Positions 17,089 through 26,830 are shown, counted from the first letter of the stretch. The stretch is DNA of 64,000 bases from Vibrio sp. AND4 (GCF_000171815.1 NZ_ABGR01000010.1:50888-114887); one strand, 5' to 3'. The notes: generated by a model from the sequence alone, not told the origin. Translations and numbers: made by a program.

Positions 17089-19376
17089 TCTTCTTCTTCC
17101 TCCGTTTTTTCTAGACGCTTAGCAGACACGTGACGCAGCAAGCGCCAAAGCACCATAGTAACAATCACCATCATTATCGCGGCAAAACAAGCCACAACAA
17201 TCGGGTGATCAGAGAAGTGATACCAGACTAACTGCCATACAGGGAGTTCTCCTACGTAGTAATGAGAGCCAACATTGTAACTTGCAACTTCATCATTTCT
17301 TAGCGTCACCACCGAGCCAAACATATGTTCGATTTTCCCGGAGTCCGATAGGGCTTTGTCTACTGACGCAAAATCTGTAGGGTGTGCTGCCATGATTGAT
17401 ACTAGGCTTCGATTACTTGTGTATGGCGACTCCACACCATATATCGCAGCGAAGGAGCCATCAGCTTCTACCGAGACATAATCAGCTGGCACTTGATTAG
17501 CATCGCTAGGCTTCATCCAGTTCATACCAAGCTGCTTTTCATTCTTGCTTGGCAGACGAATTTGACGTTCACCAGCTTCTAAAACAAGGTTGACTGGGTC
17601 TTTATCACTCGCCGCTTCTTCGAGAGATCGCGCAACACCAATACTTAAGATATCTTTATCCTTTAACGCATCCTCGTCCCATTTATCGGTTAATTGAACC
17701 TGAATTCCCGGATAACCAGAATCTCCCCCAAGAGATCCCATCACGTTCAGAAATGTTTGCAACACCTCTTTAGGTGCATTTTGGGGAATGACGACAGCCG
17801 TTTCAGACAGGTCAGCCAAACGGGTGTAAGGGAAACCAGATGTGGCAAATGCACGCATATTGGGCATTTCGATATAATGTGGGAAGCCACTAAAATCGAG
17901 GATAGAATCCCCATCAACAATGGCATATTGTTTGCTCGGCTGGGTGACCAAGCACTGGCCATCGGTAACCGAAGCAAAGCCAAACTCAAAGTCGATTTGG
18001 TTTTTACTGCCAACTTTAAATGCGGGAATACGAACCTGATCATCAAAACTTAAAAAGCTGTCATCCAACAAAGGAATACGAATACGGTTGGAATCCCCAC
18101 CTTTCCCTTCCGTTGTGAGGTTAAACGCTTCAATAAATTGATCGTTTATACTCAGTGTCAGGCGAGAGCCAGAATGATTTTCCGCCGGTGGTGAGTAACG
18201 ATAATTCAGATCCATCGGAATACCACGGCTGTGCCATGTGAACAGATCTGGCGGCAACCTCAGGCTAACACTGATAGGTGGCGGAGTGCGACCTTCAACT
18301 TGCAGCACGCTCTTTTGCTCGACAAGCTCTGAAAGCGCAACCGGACGATCGGTGCTCACCCAGTTTGGTGCATCATATGGCACGCGGGGTTTGATTTGTT
18401 GTACCTCGTTGACTCTGGCGATTGGGCCCGTCAGTATCTGGTTACCTAAAGCTAAGCCACGCACGGCTGTGTTGAGGTCCGAGCCATCACGACCAATCAC
18501 CAAAAGTAACTTCACAAAGGGATCAGTTGGGTGAGTGATCACCTGCAAACGAGGGCCATCGGTGTCTGGAAAATCCTTCAAGAATTCAGGCTTGTTGTCA
18601 TTAGTGATAAACACCACGGCGTTGCGCTCTGGCAAGGCGTCAAAACTTAACGGGAACTGAGCCCCACGCCAAGCCGCTAATGAACCAAAATAGGAGCTCA
18701 ATACACCTGCAGCTTTGACTTCATTTAAGTCATAGCCATCTCCCATAACAATAGGCAAATTAAGCTGACTAAAGTCACGAACATCAAAGAAGGGAGCGGG
18801 CAATAAGCTCAAATCACTCTTTAGCTGTGTCTTTTGCACCGACATTTCAATGCGGCTACTTTGGCTGATCTCTGCCCAAATACTTGAATCATTTGGGTTT
18901 GCACACTCTTTATGAGTATTACCAATCAACTCAAAGCGAATTTGGTTGTAGTTACTGAAGTAGCGCGTATCTAAAGGCATAGAAAGGCTAAGCTTATTAC
19001 CCTGCTGACCATCTGTGATGGACGCTACACCCATAAGCTCATTGTTCAGGTACACCTTGAGGTGCGAAACCAAAGCGAGCAATGCAGGTGAAGGCGTAAT
19101 GTCGAAATACAAGGTGGCGCTGGATACGACCTCATCAAGGCGCGAGCCGAAGCCAACATAAGCACTCGCTTCGCTGCCTTGAATCGAAATTGAGCCATTG
19201 TAGCCCAATTGTGTAAATGGAATCACTCGCTTCAAGACGGTGGCGCTTTCCACATCTTGTTGCTGAGCTTGAGGTTCCGATAACGGCGATTTTACTTCCT
19301 GTGCTGCGAGACTGCCCGACAGACACATTAAAGTGATTGCCGCCGTCAACGCGATTCGTTTTTTATTATTTAGCAT
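17085..19376 (-). CDS. bcsB: Cellulose synthase periplasmic subunit BcsB
   Basis: BcsB is the membrane-anchored periplasmic partner of BcsA and guides the glucan through the periplasm. A signal peptide covers residues 1-25 (SGSLAAQ). Two carbohydrate-binding and two flavodoxin-like domains are expected across 50-700, with typical blocks such as YNGSISIQGS and LDLNYRYSPP-like strands. A single C-terminal membrane helix (about 722-746) is followed by a short basic and acidic cytoplasmic tail. Length is 763 residues. It overlaps the end of bcsA by 7 bases and the start of bcsZ by 4. Confidence 0.95.
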   Translation of the reverse strand: MLNNKKRIALTAAITLMCLSGSLAAQEVKSPLSEPQAQQQDVESATVLKRVIPFTQLGYNGSISIQGSEASAYVGFGSRLDEVVSSATLYFDITPSPALLALVSHLKVYLNNELMGVASITDGQQGNKLSLSMPLDTRYFSNYNQIRFELIGNTHKECANPNDSSIWAEISQSSRIEMSVQKTQLKSDLSLLPAPFFDVRDFSQLNLPIVMGDGYDLNEVKAAGVLSSYFGSLAAWRGAQFPLSFDALPERNAVVFITNDNKPEFLKDFPDTDGPRLQVITHPTDPFVKLLLVIGRDGSDLNTAVRGLALGNQILTGPIARVNEVQQIKPRVPYDAPNWVSTDRPVALSELVEQKSVLQVEGRTPPPISVSLRLPPDLFTWHSRGIPMDLNYRYSPPAENHSGSRLTLSINDQFIEAFNLTTEGKGGDSNRIRIPLLDDSFLSFDDQVRIPAFKVGSKNQIDFEFGFASVTDGQCLVTQPSKQYAIVDGDSILDFSGFPHYIEMPNMRAFATSGFPYTRLADLSETAVVIPQNAPKEVLQTFLNVMGSLGGDSGYPGIQVQLTDKWDEDALKDKDILSIGVARSLEEAASDKDPVNLVLEAGERQIRLPSKNEKQLGMNWMKPSDANQVPADYVSVEADGSFAAIYGVESPYTSNRSLVSIMAAHPTDFASVDKALSDSGKIEHMFGSVVTLRNDEVASYNVGSHYYVGELPVWQLVWYHFSDHPIVVACFAAIMMVIVTMVLWRLLRHVSAKRLEKTEEEEE

Positions 19377-22006
19377 GACTTTGTGGTCCTGGTTGGGACA
19401 TAGCGAGGTCTAAGTGACCAAATAAATTCGATACAAAATGAGAAAGCATAAACACTGACCATGACAAATTTAGGACAGTGTTGTAGCAACCGCTTGTATC
19501 CGTTAAAGCCGACTTGTAGCACGGCTTGCATACTCGATAGTGGCTTATCTGCTTGATAGCCTTGTTGCCATTTCGCCCATGTATCTGCTCGTGCAAACGT
19601 ACACTGGACGTATTGGATTTGTTGTTGGTGCGACAGACCATTGAGTTGCATACCGAGAATGCCATCATGAGCAAAGGCAACGGTCATCGGGAATACGAAT
19701 TCTTGACCACCACGATTCAAAATCACTTCTAAAGATTGACCAAGTAAGTGCTGACAAGTTTGTTCGTCCATCCCATTGATTTCAACACGGACACCACCCA
19801 GCGAAAAATCTTTCATCTGAGCTTGAATCAAATGTCCGGAGTGAAGCCTCATCGCAACAGGAATATTCACCTCAACACGGTGATCTTTTCGCACCTGTTT
19901 TGCCTCTACCGCAACCGCGACTGCTGCACCTAAGATCAGCAAGTTGTAAATCGTCCACAGTAAGTTAACGATAACGGTACCGACCTCATCTTGGGGGCCC
20001 CACCCCATGCGATACAGCCCGACGGCAAAGCCTATGATGTTCAGCGCCACCAGCACCAAATAAGGTCGAGAGATCACCCAATCGTAGTGCGATTTTTCAA
20101 CTAAGCCGCCTTTTGCTGTCACGTTAAATGTTCCTTTGTGAGGTGCAAATAAAGCCACAGTGGTTGGTCTAGCGATATACCAAGCGAGCACGGTTTCATA
20201 TACTTCTCCCCAAAAAGAATAACGATAATCGCCTTGCATGCGTGAGTTTGTCATACTGGCATGGATCATATGCGGTAAGACATACAAGATGATCGCCAGC
20301 GCTGGCGCGTAGATGACATAAGAGTGCAACAACAAAAACGCCAACGGAGCAATCAAGAAGATAATCCGCGGTATACCCGACAAAAAATGCAGCATTGCAT
20401 TAAGGTAACAAAGCCGCTGAGACAGCTTGAGCCCTTTGCCTGTAAGCGGATTATCAACCCTGAAAATTTGCGCCATCCCCCTGGCCCAGCGAATACGCTG
20501 CCCAACGTGCGCGGATAAGGTTTCTGTCGCCAACCCCGCTGAAATCGGCTGCTTGAGGTAAGCTGAGCGGTAACCTAAACGGTGCATACGTAATGAGGTA
20601 TGGGCGTCTTCCGTTACCGTTTCAACGGCAATTCCCCCCACCTCTTCAAGCGGCTCACGACGTAAAATCGCACACGACCCGCAAAAGAAAGTCGCGTCCC
20701 ACAAATCATTACCATCTTGAATCAATCCATAGAACAAGTTGCCTTCATTCGGCACATTGCGGAAGTTCGACAAGTTACGTTCAAACGGATCCGGAGAGAA
20801 AAAGTGGTGCGGAGTTTGAATCAACGCCAGTTTTGGGTCTTTAAGAAACATGCCCATGGTAAGCTGGAAAAATGCACGGGTTGGTATGTGATCACAATCG
20901 AAGATCGCCACAAACTCACCGTTCGTCTGTTTTAGCGCATAGTTGATATTGCCTGCTTTCGCGTGCTCATTGGTGGGTCTTCGAATGTAGTTGACCCCAA
21001 CACTCTTGGCAAAGTCACGGAAGCTATCTCGTTTACCATCGTCAAGAATGTGAATGTTGAGTTTGTCCTTTGGCCAATCAACTCCCATCGAAGCGTACAC
21101 CGTTGCTTTCACTACATCGAGATCTTCGTTATAAGTGGGAATCATCAAGTCGATGGTCGGCCAAGTAGATTGATCCGTCGGCATTGAAACTGGTTTACGG
21201 TTGAGTGGCCAAATATTCTGGAAATAACCCAGCATCAACACGATCCAAGAATAGGTCTCCGCCAAAAGTAAAATGCCCCCCAATACCAAAGCCACTGGAT
21301 CATCCCAGTTTAGGGTGGAAGAGTAACGCCACCAGAGGTAACGACAAGAAGCCGTCACGGATAAAATGATCAGCAGCATCGTTGGAAAACTACCCGGCAT
21401 TCGTCTTACCATCATGGCGAGTCCCCACAGCAGTAATACAAAAACCGTCTGAGCCACATAACCAAATGGAACGGTAAAACACAGTAAAGCAATGAGAACG
21501 ACCACGAACAAAAGCATATAGTTCAGTGCCAGTGCGGACTTACTCGCCTTAATACGCTCACGGTTCTTAGGATCTTTGACTCGGTTTGCACATATTTCCA
21601 ACCAACGAATGCTTTTCGCTACCAGTTCAAATGGCAGGTAAAAAGCATGACGAACTTGCTCAGCTATATGGGTTGAAAAATCACCAAGCTTTTTCGACCA
21701 AGACGCATTGAGATCTTGCTTAAAACACAGCAACCAAACGATTTGAACAACGAGGCGAATCGGATCAAAAAGCCTTGGCGCTGCATAATTAACATGTGGA
21801 AAATACATAAGAGGCAGCTTCCACGAAGGCACACCGCCAATCATGGGTTTTAAGAACACAAAACTCAGCGAAAACCACAAGGAAAGTAAACAACGTCCAA
21901 GCCAGCTGGATTTGCAGTTCCAAGCTTGCTCATAAGCCCTTTTCTGGACATTAAACTGCTCGACGACCCAACTTTGGAAGATCAAATTAAGGCTTTGCAT
22001 TACCAC
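19370..22006 (-). CDS. bcsA: Cellulose synthase catalytic subunit BcsA
   Basis: BcsA polymerises UDP-glucose into beta-1,4-glucan and threads it through the inner membrane. It is a GT2 enzyme with all catalytic motifs: DDG at about 322-324, DCDH at 370-373, TED at 465-467 and QRIRW at 503-507. Hydrophobic segments lie before (about 160-265) and after (about 535-700) the glycosyltransferase. A C-terminal PilZ domain has the c-di-GMP switch RKDHR (706-710) and DFSLGG (733-738). The 878-residue length, with a long N-terminal extension, is that of enteric-type BcsA. Output is therefore expected to depend on c-di-GMP. It starts 6 bases after bcsQ. Confidence 0.97.
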   Translation of the reverse strand: MVMQSLNLIFQSWVVEQFNVQKRAYEQAWNCKSSWLGRCLLSLWFSLSFVFLKPMIGGVPSWKLPLMYFPHVNYAAPRLFDPIRLVVQIVWLLCFKQDLNASWSKKLGDFSTHIAEQVRHAFYLPFELVAKSIRWLEICANRVKDPKNRERIKASKSALALNYMLLFVVVLIALLCFTVPFGYVAQTVFVLLLWGLAMMVRRMPGSFPTMLLIILSVTASCRYLWWRYSSTLNWDDPVALVLGGILLLAETYSWIVLMLGYFQNIWPLNRKPVSMPTDQSTWPTIDLMIPTYNEDLDVVKATVYASMGVDWPKDKLNIHILDDGKRDSFRDFAKSVGVNYIRRPTNEHAKAGNINYALKQTNGEFVAIFDCDHIPTRAFFQLTMGMFLKDPKLALIQTPHHFFSPDPFERNLSNFRNVPNEGNLFYGLIQDGNDLWDATFFCGSCAILRREPLEEVGGIAVETVTEDAHTSLRMHRLGYRSAYLKQPISAGLATETLSAHVGQRIRWARGMAQIFRVDNPLTGKGLKLSQRLCYLNAMLHFLSGIPRIIFLIAPLAFLLLHSYVIYAPALAIILYVLPHMIHASMTNSRMQGDYRYSFWGEVYETVLAWYIARPTTVALFAPHKGTFNVTAKGGLVEKSHYDWVISRPYLVLVALNIIGFAVGLYRMGWGPQDEVGTVIVNLLWTIYNLLILGAAVAVAVEAKQVRKDHRVEVNIPVAMRLHSGHLIQAQMKDFSLGGVRVEINGMDEQTCQHLLGQSLEVILNRGGQEFVFPMTVAFAHDGILGMQLNGLSHQQQIQYVQCTFARADTWAKWQQGYQADKPLSSMQAVLQVGFNGYKRLLQHCPKFVMVSVYAFSFCIEFIWSLRPRYVPTRTTKSC

Positions 22007-22012
22007 ACCACC

Positions 22013-22780
22013 CTAATAACGTGTTGCCGAGAGCGCAGATACGCACCAAAACGCTAAGGATTGGTAATCTTTCGCCGCTTGGCTCGTTGGAGAGTAATGC
22101 TGTACTGTAGTCAAGTTTGCAACACACTCTTGCAGTGCCGTGTCTCTATGCATCAACACGGGAACCAAAGCATCTCCCAACTCTTTTTTCAACACCAACA
22201 TAAAATCGCGACCGACCTCGGTCTCCGGCTGGTATTGATTTAGAATGTAACGCAGCTTACCCAACTTGATCAGGTTACCAATCTGAGGGGTGTGACTAAG
22301 CGTGGGTTGTAAAAGTGCATAGTTCATGGTGTCGGCGTTCATAACCACAAATACCATGTCCATCGACTCAACAAACAGATGCATCTCTGGCGCCGTTAGA
22401 TAAGAGATATCGCCATGAAATAACTGCCATTGTTCTGAATTATTGACTTGTAACGTTGAGTGACCAATAGCTTGAAGATATTGATACGATTGGGAAAACA
22501 GCCCCTTTTGTTGAGCATTTAATTCACCAAATGGCAGCAGTAGAGCACCTTGTGGACTCTGATATCCGGCTTCAAACCATGCATCATCAGATAAGACACG
22601 CGCAGCCCACCCGTCTCGCGCTTCGAAAGAGAGACCAAGATGGAGACGCAACAAGTTTTCAGGTAACGCGTCTATCGCAAGAACCTGCTTGTTAATTTTG
22701 ACTAAAGCTTGAGCTAAGTTCGCGGTCACTGTTGTTGAACCGCAGCCCCCTCTCAAGCTAACAAAAAGAAGACGTTTCAT
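22013..22780 (-). CDS. bcsQ: Cellulose synthase accessory ATPase-like protein BcsQ
   Basis: BcsQ is a MinD/ParA-type protein that, with BcsR and BcsE, forms the cytosolic vestibule of class II cellulose synthase and localises the complex. The P-loop region reads RGGCGSTTVTANLA (residues 10-23). As I recall for E. coli BcsQ, the usual GKT lysine is absent; the deviant-Walker signature lysine is also not obvious. Length is 255 residues. Its ATG overlaps the TGA of the upstream small gene, so the two are coupled. Confidence 0.92.
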   Translation of the reverse strand: MKRLLFVSLRGGCGSTTVTANLAQALVKINKQVLAIDALPENLLRLHLGLSFEARDGWAARVLSDDAWFEAGYQSPQGALLLPFGELNAQQKGLFSQSYQYLQAIGHSTLQVNNSEQWQLFHGDISYLTAPEMHLFVESMDMVFVVMNADTMNYALLQPTLSHTPQIGNLIKLGKLRYILNQYQPETEVGRDFMLVLKKELGDALVPVLMHRDTALQECVANLTTVQHYSPTSQAAKDYQSLAFWCVSALSATRY

Positions 22781-23034
22781 ATCGCTTGCGTTTCAAAGTT
22801 GGCTTGTTTCTTTCTATTACCCATTTCTAACTCTCCAGAACGCTGTGATTGAAAGATTAGCCACTTACCTTTGACCTTTTGGTAAGTCTCATTCTCAGTC
22901 GTTTCAATATACTGGTGCTGGGCCAAGTTATATGAGGCGTAAATCGAATTGATATCTTTTGCCGGTTCTGTCACGACATATTTCCGTATTTCTTGTGCAC
23001 TTACGTTTACAAAAGAAGGGCTTGTGCCCGACAC
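22777..23034 (-). CDS. BcsR-like small cellulose-synthesis protein
   Basis: An 85-residue cytosolic protein at the head of the bcs operon, the place where bcsR lies in enteric bacteria. The segment from KDINSIYASYNLA to KVKGKWLIFQSQ resembles, from memory, the E. coli BcsR C-terminal half (LPDIDY..., ending KRWPLL), but the match is weak. The C-terminal 20 residues are extra. BcsR stabilises BcsQ and binds regulatory subunits. Position and coupling to bcsQ (4-base ATGA overlap) support the call more than sequence does; it could be another small bcs subunit such as BcsP. Confidence 0.6.
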   Translation of the reverse strand: MSGTSPSFVNVSAQEIRKYVVTEPAKDINSIYASYNLAQHQYIETTENETYQKVKGKWLIFQSQRSGELEMGNRKKQANFETQAI

Positions 23035-23454
23035 TTGAATTCTAACGAAGTTACACTGATGAAAAGTTAACGCACTAATAAATGCATCACATACCTAAAA
23101 ATAAAAATGTGAACAGATTAAGTTGTTCAACACGATATTTTATAAATGCATAAATGATTTTTTAAAAACCAAAACCCAAGATTATAAGAATGAACCGTAA
23201 CCATCCATTTACGAAATGTAAGCCATAAAGATATACAGCGTCAGATTATATAAACATTAAAATGCATCAATTTTATTAGCTTATAAACATCAGGGAGAGT
23301 AATGTTATATCTATTTTTATTTTTGATCAATTTCGTTTACTATCTCAGCGTCATTTTTACGTCAATAAAGATATTTCCTGGTTAAAACGACACCAAAAAA
23401 CACTAATGCAAACGATAAAAATCTCACTAAAGCACTAATAAAAAAGGATAAATA
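23035..23454. promoter_or_regulatory. Divergent control region between bcsR-like and bcsE
   Basis: About 420 bases, much more AT-rich than the flanks, with no coding frame. It must hold both operon promoters. CACTAAT or a near copy occurs at 23073-23079, 23401-23407, 23425-23431 and 23433-23439, the last three packed just before the bcsE start. I cannot assign a regulator. AT richness would suit H-NS silencing with c-di-GMP-dependent activation. Confidence 0.5.
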
Positions 23455-25038
23455 ATGAAGTCACCACAAGGCATGTCCGCCATATCTAGTCAACGTGAGA
23501 TCAAATCCACCTACGTCAATTTATTGTCGAACAAACGTGTAACAATTGACTTACTCATCGATTCAGCATGTAATACCGAAAGCAACTTACTTATATGTTT
23601 TTCTGATAAAGCATCTTTTCTTTCCGGTTTAGATGACAACACATTATTTAAATTCAACAACTTATCTTTAAATCATCTTAATAAAATATTCTTCATCAAC
23701 AATAGATCTTCAAAAAAGCAACCAAATCCGACATTTCTTGCTAAAGATCTTCAAAAAATAAAGGTTGCCGAAAATTCGCACTTTCATTTAATTATCCCCG
23801 ATTCAATCCTAGCTCAGTGTGAGGGTAATAATATGAGACAATTTTTAGAGCAACTTAAAACCTTATCCAGTCAGGCTGCATCTGTAATCAATGTGTATAT
23901 CTATGGCCACCTTGCGACTTCAGTCCTAAAGCCAAGGTTATTGAAGAATAATCATTTCATATCCGGCTTAGCCAGCATGATCGCTTTAGATGAGTCTCGG
24001 TACGGTTACTTCGTTGATTTTTGGTCAAATAAGCATGGTGTGGTATCAGGAGAGGAGTACATTCTGAGCCATGATGGAGCGGATAGGTTAACAGCGTCAC
24101 CCTATAAAAAAACACAAACATCGGAATGGACGGAAGACAAAGCAGACAGCGAACGTATTTACATATGTAGAGAGGCAATTGGCGAGAGTACAAACGTACC
24201 AAAAGAAATGCATATAGCGGAAAACAACCAGAGTCTAATCAGTATGCTAGATAACCCGAGAGCGTCAACGCTTATCTTTAGTTGCTCAGACCAAACTGAG
24301 GTTCAGCAATTGGCTATGGACTGTTACCAACTGAGGATGACGGCAGGTCGTCAGTTAAAAATCATTATCCGTGAAACACAACAGTGTCTGAGATACGCCG
24401 ACGAGAAGTTTCTTCTTCGTGCTGGTGTGAACTTAATCTCACCTGTTCAGGTCCCACAGATGCGTTTTATGACCCAACTAGAAGCGATACAAGGCCAAAT
24501 GCTGACTCGTGCGCTGCCACAAAGTTTGGACGCCCTGCTTAAGTATGACGTTAAGTTTGGTAGTAAAGGTTATTTAAATAACAATGAGTTCGCTCAATAT
24601 TGTTCAGATGCTATCGCTAGCTCTACCCGGTCTAATGTGAACTTTTCCCTAATCAAACTGAATTTATTGCCAGGCATGAGTGCCGAGGAATGTTTGCGCT
24701 TGTGCCATGTTCGGAGAGATGGCGACGTGGTCACAGCCTGTAAAAAAGCACTTTACGTCTTATTTAGTGCCATCCGTCAAAACGATATTGAGGTTGCACT
24801 CAACAATATATTCGAGTTCCCAACTCGAGACTTATTTCATTCAACTCATCGTTTTGAAACCCAATATGATATTGAAAGTGAAATAAAATACATCATGGCG
24901 GATAAGGTCGTTATCTCAGAGGAAGTCTCTCACCTAACCACAGAGAAACGGATTTTTTCCGCCTCTAAACAACCTTCAAACAAGATACCCACTTTATTCG
25001 CCGTAAGGAAAGCCATCAAACTGAAAGGACAGGCATGA
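23455..25038 (+). CDS. bcsE: Cellulose biosynthesis c-di-GMP-binding protein BcsE
   Basis: BcsE binds c-di-GMP through its GIL domain and raises cellulose synthesis above the basal PilZ-driven level. The I-site-like RxGD motif is R421-D-G-D424 within LCHVRRDGDVV. The first 200 residues correspond to the degenerate receiver/NTPase-like region seen in enteric BcsE. Length (527 residues) is close to the enteric protein. Ribosome site AGGATAAATA precedes the ATG. Its TGA overlaps the bcsF ATG. Base composition is more AT-rich at the 5' end than the rest of the locus. The call rests on position, motif and partners as well as sequence. Confidence 0.88.
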   Translation: MKSPQGMSAISSQREIKSTYVNLLSNKRVTIDLLIDSACNTESNLLICFSDKASFLSGLDDNTLFKFNNLSLNHLNKIFFINNRSSKKQPNPTFLAKDLQKIKVAENSHFHLIIPDSILAQCEGNNMRQFLEQLKTLSSQAASVINVYIYGHLATSVLKPRLLKNNHFISGLASMIALDESRYGYFVDFWSNKHGVVSGEEYILSHDGADRLTASPYKKTQTSEWTEDKADSERIYICREAIGESTNVPKEMHIAENNQSLISMLDNPRASTLIFSCSDQTEVQQLAMDCYQLRMTAGRQLKIIIRETQQCLRYADEKFLLRAGVNLISPVQVPQMRFMTQLEAIQGQMLTRALPQSLDALLKYDVKFGSKGYLNNNEFAQYCSDAIASSTRSNVNFSLIKLNLLPGMSAEECLRLCHVRRDGDVVTACKKALYVLFSAIRQNDIEVALNNIFEFPTRDLFHSTHRFETQYDIESEIKYIMADKVVISEEVSHLTTEKRIFSASKQPSNKIPTLFAVRKAIKLKGQA

Positions 25039-25211
25039 ACATTAACGACTTTTTTTTCACTGTTGGCGCTAGCCTAAGTGTGGGCCTTATTCTTGGCTAC
25101 TTCTTACGGGATGTTGTTGGTGCTATGCATAGGTTCTATCAGCGGAACCTTAAACGCTCGCGCTATTTTGAACAAGATCTCTCCATCAACGAAAACAAGA
25201 AGCTTAAGTGA
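25035..25211 (+). CDS. bcsF: Small membrane protein BcsF
   Basis: A 58-residue protein with one N-terminal membrane span (about residues 8-24, FTVGASLSVGLILGYF) and a basic cytosolic tail ending KKLK. Enteric BcsF has the same build. It recruits BcsE to the membrane and helps BcsG in making phosphoethanolamine cellulose. Its ATG overlaps the TGA of bcsE (ATGA) and its TGA overlaps the ATG of bcsG (TGATG), so all three are translationally coupled. Confidence 0.85.
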   Translation: MNINDFFFTVGASLSVGLILGYFLRDVVGAMHRFYQRNLKRSRYFEQDLSINENKKLK

Positions 25212-26830
25212 TGACTTCACATCCTAAACAAACTGCTCGGTTCACAATTGGACTGGGGTGGTGGAACATTTATTTTATTGCCAAGGTCGCCCTGTACCTT
25301 CAAGGGATTATAGACTTCCACCCACTGGAAAACTTTGCGCTACTGCTTTTTATTTTGCTCCCAGTGCCGTTCAAATCGCTAAATACTCTCCGTCACGGGG
25401 TCGCGATTATCATTGCGGCATGGTTACTACATTACGATTCGTTTCTTCCACCATTGGATCGACTTTGGGCTCAAGCTGGTCAGTTGATGCAATTTGAGTT
25501 GAGTTATCTTATTGAGCTCCTTGGCCGCTTTGTCTCTGCTCAAGCGCTACTAGGGCTGTTTACCTTGTGTACTGCCTATTTCATTTTGAGTAAGTTTTTG
25601 CGCGTTTCAGTATTTGTCGTTATTGCCATGATTTATGTCAGCCTTCCAAAAAATGCCGAGAGTCCGGTGACTGTTGAGGCGACACAACCTGCTCCACCAG
25701 CTACGACAGAGGTTACAGAAACAGCAAAGCAACAACCAACAGAAATCAACGACGAAACGCTAAACCGCCTGAAAACGGATTTCTTTGCCAAAGAGGCATC
25801 GAGACGAGTGGCGTTTACTCCTGATAGCGCTCAAGACACACCATTTGACCTGCTATTTTTGAGCATCTGTTCCGTCGCTTGGGATGATATCGAAATTGCT
25901 GGCTTGGCCGATCATCCGCTGTTCAAAGAATTCGATATCATGTTCGACAACTTTAGCGCTGGAACCTCTTACAGTGGCCCCGCCGTTATTCGGTTACTAA
26001 GGGCAAGTTGTGGTCAACAAGAACACAGCCAACTGTTTGAACCTGCACCAAAGCAATGTTATCTGTTCGAAGACCTAAAGAATCTTGGCTTCCAAGAAAA
26101 CTTAGTCATGAACCACAACGGTGTATTCGACAGTTTCCTAGAGTTAATCAAAAAGGATGGCGATCTAGAAACCGAACTGATGCCACAACAAGGATTTACG
26201 CCTTACCAAAAATCATTTGATGGTTCCTCAATCTTTCGCGACAAACAGGTGCTTGATAGCTGGTGGCAGCAGAGAATTGAAAGCGATAGCGATAAAGTGG
26301 TGGCCTTGTACAACTCGATTTCATTGCATGACGGAAACCGAATCATCAATACGAATTCAACCACTTCGATGGTGAGCTACAAGAAACGACTCAACAATCT
26401 ACTTGATGATCTTTACGCCTTCTTTAAAGAGCTGGAAGCCTCTAAGCGCAACATCGTTGTTGCTTTGGTACCAGAGCATGGTGCAGGTATGCGAGGCGAT
26501 AGAATGCAAATATCTGGCATGCGAGAGATCCCAGCTCCAACGATTATACATACGCCAGTGGGCATCAAAGTCTTTGGTGAAGGGCTTCAGCGCCAAGGAG
26601 AGACTCAACACGTGAAAGCGCCTTCAAGTTACTTGGCACTATCGCAGTTGGTGACGAATATTCTTGTGCAGAACATTTACGAGAAAAAGTCCTTTAGCCC
26701 GAGTGAACTCGCTGAAAACTTGCCGGAGACGCAAGTAGTTGCGCAAAACTCAGGGTCAACCATTATCCAAGTCAATGGTAAGTATTATGTCTCACTCGAC
26801 GGTTCAAGTTGGATTGAGTACCCGAAATAG
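25211..26830 (+). CDS. bcsG: Cellulose phosphoethanolamine transferase BcsG
   Basis: BcsG transfers phosphoethanolamine from phosphatidylethanolamine to the glucan in the periplasm. Four to five N-terminal membrane segments (about residues 15-145) precede a Pro/Thr linker and an alkaline-phosphatase-like domain (about 210-500). The nucleophile serine lies in GTSYSGPAVIRLLRASCG (about 251-268). Metal-ligand blocks LLFLSIC and VPEHGAGMRGD are present. I prefer ATG 25211 (539 residues) over the GTG at 25208, because it makes the standard TGATG overlap with bcsF. A terminator follows about 80 bases on. Confidence 0.93.
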   Translation: MTSHPKQTARFTIGLGWWNIYFIAKVALYLQGIIDFHPLENFALLLFILLPVPFKSLNTLRHGVAIIIAAWLLHYDSFLPPLDRLWAQAGQLMQFELSYLIELLGRFVSAQALLGLFTLCTAYFILSKFLRVSVFVVIAMIYVSLPKNAESPVTVEATQPAPPATTEVTETAKQQPTEINDETLNRLKTDFFAKEASRRVAFTPDSAQDTPFDLLFLSICSVAWDDIEIAGLADHPLFKEFDIMFDNFSAGTSYSGPAVIRLLRASCGQQEHSQLFEPAPKQCYLFEDLKNLGFQENLVMNHNGVFDSFLELIKKDGDLETELMPQQGFTPYQKSFDGSSIFRDKQVLDSWWQQRIESDSDKVVALYNSISLHDGNRIINTNSTTSMVSYKKRLNNLLDDLYAFFKELEASKRNIVVALVPEHGAGMRGDRMQISGMREIPAPTIIHTPVGIKVFGEGLQRQGETQHVKAPSSYLALSQLVTNILVQNIYEKKSFSPSELAENLPETQVVAQNSGSTIIQVNGKYYVSLDGSSWIEYPK

